Positions 46,027-54,700 of a stretch of 64,000 bases of DNA are shown in pieces. The position numbers and the translations under genes are program-made. Below the pieces are notes generated by a model. It was not told the DNA's origin, did no database searches, and worked only from the letters and a program-made list of their open reading frames with translations. Location of the stretch: contig NZ_WTVQ01000004.1 of NCBI RefSeq assembly GCF_012910955.1, positions 62,001 to 126,000 on the forward strand, written 5' to 3'. Source of the DNA: Aromatoleum diolicum. GTDB lineage: Bacteria; Pseudomonadota; Gammaproteobacteria; Burkholderiales; Rhodocyclaceae. How positions within the stretch are numbered: position 1 is the first letter of the stretch; every line of letters starts with the position of its first letter.

Positions 46027-46325
46027 GCCGCGGTGATTGGCTGCGCGAGGTGCCTGACGGCAGTCTCGTGCTGACGCTGCACATCCAGCCGGGGGCGAAG
46101 AAGACCGAGTTTGTCGGCCTGCACGGTGAGGCGATGAAAGTGCGGCTCGCAGCGCCACCGGTCGATGGCAAGGCGAATGCCGCGCTATGCGCGTATCTCG
46201 CCCGGTTTTGTGGTGTCGGCCGCTCGGCGGTGACGCTGATCAGCGGCGAAGCCTCGCGCGCCAAGCGGGTGCGCATCGACGGGCCGGAGGGTGAGGCGAT
46301 CGCCCGCCTGCGTGCCCTTGGATAG
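46023..46325 (+). CDS. yggU: YggU/DUF167 family protein
   Basis: 100 residues. DUF167 motifs are clear: HIQPGAKKTEFVG, VRLAAPPVDGKANAAL and the GEASRAKRVRI segment. A small cytoplasmic fold of unknown function, last gene of this operon, coupled to yggT. Confidence 0.92.
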   Translation: MSRGDWLREVPDGSLVLTLHIQPGAKKTEFVGLHGEAMKVRLAAPPVDGKANAALCAYLARFCGVGRSAVTLISGEASRAKRVRIDGPEGEAIARLRALG

Positions 46326-46361
46326 ATCCTTGTCTGCGGGGCGCAGGGCGGGCGTGGGCGT

Positions 46362-47642
46362 TCACCGGAGTTCGTGCATCACCTGCCCTTCGACCAGCGT
46401 GTAGTGCACGCGTCCCGGCAGTTCGAGGCCGAGGAAGGGGGTGTTCTTGCCCTGGCTGCGCAATTGGTCGCGGCTGACCTTGGTATGCGCAGCGGGATCG
46501 AACAGGCACAGGTCGGCGCGCGCACCTGGTGCGAGGTGCCCGGCCTTGGTGATGCCAACGATGCTGGCCGCATCCGAGGTGACGCGGGCGAGCGCCTTGA
46601 CCAGCGGCAGACCGGCTTCCTGCGCCCATTTCAGCGTCAGCGGAAGGAGCAGTTCCAGCCCGGTGGCGCCGGGTTCGGATTCGCTGAATGGGGTCAGCTT
46701 GCCGTCGTCATCGACCGGTGTGTGGTCGGAGCACAAGGCGTTGATGCGACCGTCCGCGAGGCCCTGACGCAAGGCATCGCGGTCGCGCTGGCTGCGCAGC
46801 GGCGGCACCAGGTGGCAGTTGCTATTGAAGTAGCCGATGTCCATGTCGGACAGGTGCAGGTGGTTGATCGACACGTCGCAGCTGATGTCCATGCCGTTGG
46901 CACGCGCTTGCTCGACCAGCGCCAGTCCTTCTGCGCTGGATAGCCGGGTGATGTGCAGGCGAGCGCCGGTGACGCGTGCAAGCTGGATATAGGTGTACAG
47001 CGCGACGGTTTCCGCGGCGACCGGAATCCCGGGGAGGCCCAGGCGCGTGGCGACTTCGCCGTCGTGCGCGACGCCGCTGCGTGACAGGAACGGCGCGAGC
47101 GGCTGCAGCCAGACGCGAAAATCGAAGGTGGCGGCGTATTGCATCGCGCGCATCAGCACGCCGTTGTCGACGATCGGCACGTTGGCCTGGCTGAAGGCGA
47201 CGCAACCGGCTTCGACGAGTTCGGCCATCTCGGACAGGCGTTCGCCCTTGAGTCCGATGGTGAGCGCTCCGACCGGATACACGTGCGCGCGGTTGAGCTT
47301 CTTCGCGCGGTAGCACAGCATTTCGACGAGGCCCGGTTCGTCGAGCGCCGGGTCGGTATCGGGCGGGATCGCCAGGCTGGTGACGCCGCCGGCCATCGCC
47401 GCGTCCATCTCCGATTCGAGCGTCGCGCGGTATTCGAAGCCGGGTTCGCGCAGGCGCGCGGCCAGATCGATGAGGCCCGGTGCGACGACGAGGCCGTGTG
47501 CGTCGATGGTCCGCTCGGCGGAAAAGCCGTCCGGGGTATGGCCGAGTGCGACGATCTTGCCGTCGGCAAGGTACATGTCGCGGGTGTCGTCGAGTCCGTT
47601 GGCCGGGTCGATGATGCGGCCGTTGGTGATGCGAATCTTCAT
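46362..47642 (-). CDS. Dihydroorotase-like PyrC' (non-catalytic ATCase partner)
   Basis: 426 residues of the amidohydrolase/dihydroorotase fold. In active enzymes the first strand reads DxHxHxR with two metal-binding histidines; here it is GLIDLAARLREPG, with both histidines replaced. Later elements such as LCSDHTPVDDDGK survive. This is the pattern of the PyrC' subunit of Pseudomonas-type ATCase, which is needed for PyrB assembly but has no dihydroorotase activity. It overlaps pyrB by 1 bp. A separate active pyrC must exist elsewhere. Confidence 0.9.
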   Translation of the reverse strand: MKIRITNGRIIDPANGLDDTRDMYLADGKIVALGHTPDGFSAERTIDAHGLVVAPGLIDLAARLREPGFEYRATLESEMDAAMAGGVTSLAIPPDTDPALDEPGLVEMLCYRAKKLNRAHVYPVGALTIGLKGERLSEMAELVEAGCVAFSQANVPIVDNGVLMRAMQYAATFDFRVWLQPLAPFLSRSGVAHDGEVATRLGLPGIPVAAETVALYTYIQLARVTGARLHITRLSSAEGLALVEQARANGMDISCDVSINHLHLSDMDIGYFNSNCHLVPPLRSQRDRDALRQGLADGRINALCSDHTPVDDDGKLTPFSESEPGATGLELLLPLTLKWAQEAGLPLVKALARVTSDAASIVGITKAGHLAPGARADLCLFDPAAHTKVSRDQLRSQGKNTPFLGLELPGRVHYTLVEGQVMHELR

Positions 47643-48616
47643 TATTTGTTGCCCCCTTGCTGACCGGCCAGCATGCTCATGACGGCCATTCGTACCGCGA
47701 TGCCGAAGGTGACCTGTGGCAGGATCACGGCCTGCGCGCCGTCGGCGACCGAGGAATCGATTTCAACGCCGCGATTCATCGGGCCGGGGTGCATCACGAT
47801 CGCATCCGGTTTGGCCAGCGCCAGTTTCTCGGCGGTCAGTCCCCACACCTTGTAGAACTCCTGCGGCGTCGGCAGCAGCGCGCCGTTCATGCGTTCGTTC
47901 TGCAGGCGCAGCATCATCACGACGTCGACGCCCTTGAGGCCTTCGCGGATGTCGTGGAACACGCGCACGCCAAGGCGTTCGACTTCTGTCGGCAGCAGTG
48001 TCTTGGGGCCGATGACGCGCACTTCGGGGACGCCCAGCGTGGTCAGCGCGCTGATCTGCGAGCGCGCGACGCGCGAATGCAGCACGTCGCCGACGATCGC
48101 CACGGTAAGGTTGCTGAAGTCGCGCTTGTAGTGCCGGATCGTGTACATGTCCAGCAGCCCCTGCGTCGGATGCGCATGGCGACCGTCGCCGGCGTTGACC
48201 ACGTGGATGTGGTCGCGGCCGGTGGTCTGCAGGTGTTGAGCAATCAGGAAAGGGGCGCCGCTGGCCGCGTGGCGCACGACGAACATGTCGGCCTGCATTG
48301 CGCACAGGTTGTCGACGGTGTCGAGCAGGCTCTCGCCCTTGGCGGTCGAACTGGTCGATACGTTCAGATTGACGACGTCGGCCGACAGGCGCTTGGCGGC
48401 GATCTCGAAGGTCGTTCGCGTGCGCGTGGAATTCTCGAAAAACAGGTTGAAGATGCTCTTGCCGCGCAGCAGTGGCAGCTTCTTCACTTCGCGCTCGGCC
48501 ACTTCGGTGAAGGGCGCTGCGGTGTCGAGGATTGCGATCAGCACATCGCGCGGCAGTCCGTCGATGGTCAGCAGGTGCTGCAGTTCGCCATGTTTATTGA
48601 GCTGTGGGTTATGCAT
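47642..48616 (-). CDS. pyrB: Aspartate carbamoyltransferase catalytic subunit
   Basis: First committed step of pyrimidine synthesis, 324 residues. The carbamoyl-phosphate motif STRTRTTFE and the second motif [12 protein letters not shown] are present. It overlaps pyrR by 8 bp upstream and pyrC' by 1 bp downstream; with PyrC' it should form the large class A-type holoenzyme. Confidence 0.97.
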   Translation of the reverse strand: MHNPQLNKHGELQHLLTIDGLPRDVLIAILDTAAPFTEVAEREVKKLPLLRGKSIFNLFFENSTRTRTTFEIAAKRLSADVVNLNVSTSSTAKGESLLDTVDNLCAMQADMFVVRHAASGAPFLIAQHLQTTGRDHIHVVNAGDGRHAHPTQGLLDMYTIRHYKRDFSNLTVAIVGDVLHSRVARSQISALTTLGVPEVRVIGPKTLLPTEVERLGVRVFHDIREGLKGVDVVMMLRLQNERMNGALLPTPQEFYKVWGLTAEKLALAKPDAIVMHPGPMNRGVEIDSSVADGAQAVILPQVTFGIAVRMAVMSMLAGQQGGNK

Positions 48617-49109
48617 CGATCAGCCTCAGGGTGAGCGCGCCCGCGGTGTCGGTTTCGAGCTGCAGGCTCTGGCTTGCGGGCAGGGGTTGGGGCAGGGTCA
48701 GGGCGCAGTAGCGCGCGGCAATCGGCAACTCGCGGCCGCCGCGATCGACCAGCACGGCCAGTTCCACCTGCGCAGGGCGGCCGAAGTCGAATAGTTCATT
48801 GATGGCGGCGCGCGTCGTGCGGCCGGTGTACAGCACGTCGTCGACGATGATGACGTGGGCGCCTTCGACGTCGAACGGGATGTCGGTGCGCTTGGGTTGC
48901 GGGTGCAGGCCCTTGGAGCCGAAATCATCGCGGTAGAACGACACATCGATCGAACCCGGTGGCTGGGTCAGGCCCAGTGCGCGGTGCAGGCGTTCTGCAA
49001 GCCATACGCCGCCGGTATGAATGCCCACGAGGGCAGTCGCCGGCGAGACGTGCGGCCGCATCTGCTCGACCAGGGTCTGGAAGAGCGCTTCGGCGTCAAG
49101 TCTTTGCAT
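48609..49109 (-). CDS. pyrR: PyrR-type uracil phosphoribosyltransferase / regulator
   Basis: 166 residues. The PRPP-binding motif [17 protein letters not shown] and the [10 protein letters not shown] region match PyrR. In Gram-positives it binds RNA to attenuate the operon; in proteobacteria a regulatory role is less certain and I see no PyrR-type leader hairpin upstream. It overlaps ruvX by 14 bp and pyrB by 8 bp. Confidence 0.92.
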   Translation of the reverse strand: MQRLDAEALFQTLVEQMRPHVSPATALVGIHTGGVWLAERLHRALGLTQPPGSIDVSFYRDDFGSKGLHPQPKRTDIPFDVEGAHVIIVDDVLYTGRTTRAAINELFDFGRPAQVELAVLVDRGGRELPIAARYCALTLPQPLPASQSLQLETDTAGALTLRLIDA

Positions 49110-49566
49110 GTTGGTGGGTGTCCAGGAAGTGTTGCAGGATGATCTGTGCGGCGACGGCGTCGAGCACTGGTTTGCGCGCGCGCCAGTCGCGCTGGCCGGC
49201 CGCTTCCAGCATGCTTTCGGCCGCGGCGGAGGACAGGCGTTCGTCGCTTTCCATCACCGGCAGGCCGTAGCGGCCACGCAACTGGTTGGCGAAGCGGCGG
49301 CAGCGTGTGGTGAGTTCATGGGGGGTGCCGTCGAGATGGCAGGGGCTGCCGACGACGAGGGCCGCCGGCCGCCATTCGGCGAGGAGTTTTTCGATCGCCG
49401 CAAAACGCGGGGCGCTGGCTTCTCCGCTGATCGTGACAAGCGCGCTCGCCCGGCCGGTTTCAAGCTCACCGACGGCGACGCCGACGCGCGCGAGGCCGAA
49501 GTCGAAGCCGAGCAGGGTGCCACGGGCGGGGAGAGCGGTGGGTGTTGGGGCCGGGGCCTCAGGCAT
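49096..49566 (-). CDS. ruvX: RuvX/YqgF putative pre-16S rRNA nuclease
   Basis: 156 residues from the ATG at 49564-49566 (a TTG three codons upstream was rejected). RNase H-like fold: [16 protein letters not shown] holds the first catalytic aspartate, and [12 protein letters not shown] near the end the second acidic pair. The gene overlaps algH by 8 bp. It is thought to complete 16S rRNA 5' processing. Confidence 0.93.
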   Translation of the reverse strand: MPEAPAPTPTALPARGTLLGFDFGLARVGVAVGELETGRASALVTISGEASAPRFAAIEKLLAEWRPAALVVGSPCHLDGTPHELTTRCRRFANQLRGRYGLPVMESDERLSSAAAESMLEAAGQRDWRARKPVLDAVAAQIILQHFLDTHQHAKT

Positions 49567-50125
49567 GCCCCACAATCTCGCTGAGGTTGGCGAAGTCGAT
49601 GCCGAGTTTCTGCATGGCGGCCGCGAGGCGCTCCTCGGGCGGCAGTTCGAAGACGATGGCGAGATCCGCCGGCACGGTGAGCCAGGCGTTTTCGGCGATT
49701 TCCTGTTCCAGCTGCCCGGCGGTCCAGCCGGCGTAGCCGAGCGTGACCAGCACCTCGGGCGGTTCGCCGCGGCTGCCGATGGCCTGCAGGATGTCGCGCG
49801 AGCTGGTGAGCCCGGCCTCGTCCATCACCTTGAGTGTGGAATGCCAGTCGCCCGCCGGCCGATGCAGCACGAAGCCGCGATCGGTCTGCACCGGGCCACC
49901 GAAATACACCGGTTGTTCGGCAAAACCCTCGGCCTCGAGCGGCAGTTCCACGCGTTCGAACAAGGTCGCGAGCGTCATGTCGATGGGGCGATTGACGATG
50001 ATCCCGAGGGCTCCCTGATCGTTGTGTTCAGCGATGTAGGTGAGGGAGCGCACGAAATTCGGATCGGTCATGCTCGGCATGGCGATCAGGAAGTGGTGCG
50101 TGAGGTTCGAGGTGATTTCGCTCAT
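49559..50125 (-). CDS. algH: AlgH/YqgE family protein (DUF179)
   Basis: 188 residues. The family start [12 protein letters not shown] and the core [13 protein letters not shown] and [15 protein letters not shown] are present. Named for alginate regulation in Pseudomonas, but biochemical function is unclear. First gene of the algH-ruvX-pyrR-pyrB-pyrC' operon; divergent from the photolyase across 92 bp. Confidence 0.94.
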   Translation of the reverse strand: MSEITSNLTHHFLIAMPSMTDPNFVRSLTYIAEHNDQGALGIIVNRPIDMTLATLFERVELPLEAEGFAEQPVYFGGPVQTDRGFVLHRPAGDWHSTLKVMDEAGLTSSRDILQAIGSRGEPPEVLVTLGYAGWTAGQLEQEIAENAWLTVPADLAIVFELPPEERLAAAMQKLGIDFANLSEIVGHA

Positions 50126-50217
50126 GACTGCATTTTAGCCGCTCGCGTGGGCTGGTGAGCAGGAACCTGCGCATGAAGTCTGCGTCAGAATGCCACTTTC
50201 CCCCCCGGTGCTTCTCG

Positions 50218-51657
50218 ATGCGCTCTGCCCTCGTCTGGTTTCGTCGCGATCTGCGCAGTTTCGATCATGCCGCGCTGTATTACGCGTTGCGGCGTTTCGA
50301 ACGTGTCCATTGCGTGTTTGTATTCGACAGGGAAATCCTCGACGCGTTGCCCGACCGGCAGGACCGGCGTGTCGAGTTCATCTGGCGCAGTGTGCAGGAA
50401 CTCGACGCGGCGCTCGATCGCCTTTCACGGCAAAGTGGCGGAGCGGGCGGGGGCTTGTGCGTGCGCCACGCGCGTGCCGATGAAGCGATTCCGCGGCTGG
50501 CGCGCGAGCTGGGCGTCGATGCGGTTTATGCCAATCGCGACTATGAGCCCGCAGCCCGCGCGCGCGACCGGCGCGTGGCGGAACGGCTTGCGGCAGTTGG
50601 CATCGCGTTCGAGGATTTCAAGGATCAAGTGATTTTCGAGCGCGACGAAGTACTCACGCAAAGCGGACAGCCCTACAGTGTGTTTACGCCCTACAAAAAT
50701 GCTTGGCTGAAGAAACTCGACGGCTTCTACACGCAGTCCTATCCGGTGGCGCGCTACGCCGCGCGGTTTGCCCCGAAGGCCGAGGGCGAGCGCATCCCCG
50801 ATCTCGCCGCCCTCGGTTACGAGCCGACGAATCTCGCCGGGCTGCGCCTGCCCGTGGGCATGTCCGGCGGCCGCAAGCTGTTGGATGATTTTGCCGCCCG
50901 CATCGGGCGTTACCGGGAAACTCGCGACTTTCCGGCGGTGAAAGGGGTGTCCTACCTGTCGCCACACCTGCGCTTCGGCACGGTGTCGATCCGGGAACTC
51001 GCGGCCTTCGCGTGGGCCGAGGGCGGAGCCGGCGCCGAGACGTGGTTGAGCGAGCTGATCTGGCGTGATTTCTATCAGATGATCCTGTGGCATCACCCGC
51101 GCGTCGTCGACGCGAGCTTCAAGCCGGAGTATGAGCGCATCGTTTGGGATGACGCGCCGGAGCTGTTCGCCGCGTGGTGCGAAGGACGCACCGGTTATCC
51201 GATCGTCGATGCCGCGATGCGCCAGCTCAACACGACGGGTTATATGCACAACCGCCTGCGCATGATCGCAGCATCCTTCCTGACCAAGGATCTGGGCGTG
51301 GATTGGCGCCGTGGCGAACGCTACTTCGCGGACCGGCTGATCGACTACGATCTGGCCTCCAACAACGGCGGCTGGCAGTGGGCGGCGTCGACCGGTTGTG
51401 ACGCGCAGCCGTATTTCCGCATCTTCAATCCGGTGACACAATCGCAGCGCTTCGATCGCGAAGGCGCCTTCATCAGGCGCTATGTGCCTGAACTCGCGCG
51501 CGTGCCGGGCAAGTTCATCCATGCGCCCGCCAAGATGGGAGCGGCGGACCAGGCCGCGTGCGGCGTCCGCATCGGGCACGATTATCCCGCGCCGGTCGTC
51601 GATCATGCGGTTGCGCGCGGGCTGACGTTGACTCGCTTTGCGGCTGCGCGGATGTAG
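50218..51657 (+). CDS. phrB: Deoxyribodipyrimidine photolyase
   Basis: Light-dependent repair of cyclobutane pyrimidine dimers. 479 residues from the ATG at 50218; in-frame starts at 50155 (GTG) and 50173 (ATG) are possible. The antenna-binding N-terminal domain begins LVWFRRDLRSFDHAAL; the FAD domain shows WLSELIWRDFYQMIL, TGYMHNRLRM and the class I signature SNNGGWQWAASTGCD with RIFNPVTQS. No light- or stress-response genes are linked. Confidence 0.95.
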   Translation: MRSALVWFRRDLRSFDHAALYYALRRFERVHCVFVFDREILDALPDRQDRRVEFIWRSVQELDAALDRLSRQSGGAGGGLCVRHARADEAIPRLARELGVDAVYANRDYEPAARARDRRVAERLAAVGIAFEDFKDQVIFERDEVLTQSGQPYSVFTPYKNAWLKKLDGFYTQSYPVARYAARFAPKAEGERIPDLAALGYEPTNLAGLRLPVGMSGGRKLLDDFAARIGRYRETRDFPAVKGVSYLSPHLRFGTVSIRELAAFAWAEGGAGAETWLSELIWRDFYQMILWHHPRVVDASFKPEYERIVWDDAPELFAAWCEGRTGYPIVDAAMRQLNTTGYMHNRLRMIAASFLTKDLGVDWRRGERYFADRLIDYDLASNNGGWQWAASTGCDAQPYFRIFNPVTQSQRFDREGAFIRRYVPELARVPGKFIHAPAKMGAADQAACGVRIGHDYPAPVVDHAVARGLTLTRFAAARM

Positions 51658-51677
51658 GAACGGGGAGGTGGGGGCTG

Positions 51678-51697
51678 CCCCGCCACGCCCGGCGGGG
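51678..51697. terminator. Possible hairpin between phrB and chpA
   Basis: Seven-bp repeat CCCCGCC/GGCGGGG with a 6-nt loop in the 83-bp convergent gap. No T-tract on either side, so termination here is uncertain. Confidence 0.35.
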
Positions 51698-51740
51698 GGC
51701 GACGCTACCCCTTCGCCTATCGGCCGCAATTGCGCGGCGA

Positions 51741-54700
51741 TCAGGCCGCCACGTGCGCCTTTGCGGTGTAGCTCCGTAGCAGCCCGAGCAGTTCCCCTTC
51801 CTCGTAAGGCTTGCCGAGGTACTCGTTGGCGCCCATCTTCTCGGCGAATTGACGGTGCTTGTCGGCCAGCCGCGAGGTGATCATGATGACCGGCACACTA
51901 CGCGTGCGTTCGTCGGCGCGGATATTGCGCAGCAGATCGAACCCATCCATGCGTGGCATTTCGATGTCGGAAAGGATCACGTCGGGCACCGTCTCGATCA
52001 GCCGCTCCAGGGCGTCGACGCCGTCCTTGGCGGTGATGACGCGATAGCCTTCGCGCTCCAGCAGACGCCCGGTAATCTTGCGTACCGTCAGCGAATCGTC
52101 GACCACCATGACGGTCGGCTGATGTTCCGCCTGCGCGGTTTCCAGCGGCTCCAGCGACTCGACAGCGGTGTCGCGCGCCACCGTTTCGCCCGCGATCAGC
52201 CCGCGGCTGGCCAAGGCGACCGGGTTGAGAATCAGCACGATCTCGCCGTCGCCCAGCACCGTGGCGCCGGATATCCCGACGATGCGCGCGAGCTGCGGCC
52301 CGGCGTTCTTGACGACGATTTCCTGGTTGCCGCGTAGCGCATCGACGTGCAGCGCCAGCGTCTGGGCACCGGCGCGCAGCAGCAGCACCCAGTTGAACCG
52401 CTGCTCCTCGGGCAGGCTGACGCGGTCGCCCAGCAGGCGGGGCAGGTAGCGGTAGTTGAAATGCACGTCTTGCCAGTCAGTGCCGCCGGCCTCGCGCAGC
52501 GCGTGCAACGCGTCGACCTTCAGCTCCTGCACCTGCGCGATCATGCTCGACGGGATCGCATAGCTGCGGCCGCCGGCACGTACCAGCAGCGCCTGGGTCA
52601 CCGCAAGGGTGAGCGGCAGGTAGATGCGGAACTCCGTGCCCTTGCCATGTGCGGCGCGAATGTCGATGCGACCGCCCACTGCGGCAGTTTCGGACTTGAC
52701 TACGTCCATGCCGACGCCGCGCCCGGACACCGTTGATACATTGCTGGCGGTGGAGAAGCCGGGCAGGAAGATCAGGTTGGTCAGGCGCCGCTCGTCCGCA
52801 ACTTCGTCGGGGCCGAGCAGGCCGCTGGCGCGTGCGCGCTCGGCAATGCGTGCGTAGTCCAGGCCGGCGCCGTCGTCGGTGAGACTGATCGCGATTTCGT
52901 TGCCTTCCTGGCTGACGCTCAGGGTGATCTGGCCGATCTCGTCCTTGCCGACGGCTTTGCGCACATCCGGGCTTTCGATGCCGTGGGCGAAGGCGTTGCG
53001 CAAAAGATGTTCGAGTGGGGCGGTGATGTGCTCGAGCACACTGCGGTCGATTTCAATGCGGCCGCCGCGCAGGTCGAGGTTGGCGCGCTTGCCCAGATCC
53101 TTCGCGGTCTGCCGGGTGACGCGGTAGAGGCGGTCGGCAAGGCTGTCGAAGGGCACCATGCGCACCTGCATCAGCGCCTGCTGCAGGTCGCGCGACATGC
53201 GTGCCTGGCTGTTCAGTGCGAGCTCGGCGCCGTCGAGGTTGCGCAGCAGGCTCTGCTGCACCGTGGTGACGTCGCCGACGCTCTCGGCCATCATCCGCGT
53301 GAGTTCCTGCAGACGCGTGTAGCGGTCCATCTCCAGCGGGTCGAATTCGCCCTCGTGCGTGCCGGTGTGGGCGATGCGTGACTGCATCTGCACGTCGGCC
53401 TGGATCTCGACCTCGCGCAGCTGGTTGCGCAGGCGGATGACGTTTTCGGTGAGGTCCAGCAGCGAGCGGCGCAGGGTGCGCAGCTCGCCGGCAATGCGCG
53501 TACGGGCGATGCCGATTTCGCCGGCCTCGTTCACGAAGCGGTCGACGGTGTCCGCGCGGACGCGCAGGGTAGCCGTAGCGCTGCCCGATTCCGTCTCGGC
53601 GGTTGCCGCTTCAACGGCCGCGACCGCCGTGCCTGCCGTTTCCTCCGCGACGGTGCTGACGGCCGCGCCGGTTCCCGTCAGCGCCGCAATCAGTTGTTCG
53701 GCATGATCGAGGCCGCTGATCAGGTCCTCGATCAGTGCGGCGGGTTCATGTTCTGCGGAGCGCGCGGCTTCGAAACGCGACTCGAGCTGGTGTACGTGCT
53801 CGCCCAGGGTCATCGCCCCGGCCATGCGCGCGCTGCCCTTGAGCGTATGCAGCAGCCGTGCGATAGCCTTGGCGTGGTCGCCGGCGACGGCACCGCTGCG
53901 CCAGTTGCGCAGCGTCGCATGAAGTTCCGTGACCAGTTCGTTGCCCTCTTCGAGGAAGATCGGCAGCAACTGCTCGTCTAGGTCGTCCTGGACCGGGGTG
54001 GCAACCGCGGGCGTCGCGGCGGGTTCGGCGGCTTGCGCCCCGGCGGGGAAGGCGTCCGCAGCACCGGCGCCTTCCATGTGTTCCGCTTCGATGTCGATGT
54101 CGGTGTCGAGCGGGATCGTGCGTCCGATGCTGTCGAGTTGCTCGATCAGTTCGGGCACAACCAGCGGCATCTGGCGCACGGCGACCTGGGCGAGCATCGC
54201 CTCCAGCGTATCGTTCGAGCTCTTCAGGACCGCCGCTTGTTCCATGGTCGGCGGGTGTGCGCCGTCGCGCAGACGCTCGATGGCGTGCTCGAGCGCGCGC
54301 GCGAGGCCCTGCACACTCATCACGCGGGTGGTCCCGGAAATGCCCGCGAGGGTGTGCGCGGCACGCAGGGTCACCTCGGCCGGCACCAGTGTCGGATTGA
54401 TCTCGAGTCGCGCAAGCTCGGTGTGCAGGATGGCAAGGTGATGCCGCGCTTCGCCAAGGTACAGGTCGTAGAGCGGCCGACTGACCTCGATGTTGCCGAT
54501 GCGGACGACGTCGCGCTCGCCAAGGGTGGCCAGATCTTCCGCCGCTGCGGGCTCGGCGACCTCCGGGGGCATTGCTTCCGCTTGTTCCTCCGCAGGCAAT
54601 GCGGTGGCGGCTTCCGCTGCGATTTCCGCCGTCGGCTCGAGTTCCTGCTGCCGAGGCATTTCATCGGCAAGCTCGAAATCCGTCAGCCATTCCGATCCCG

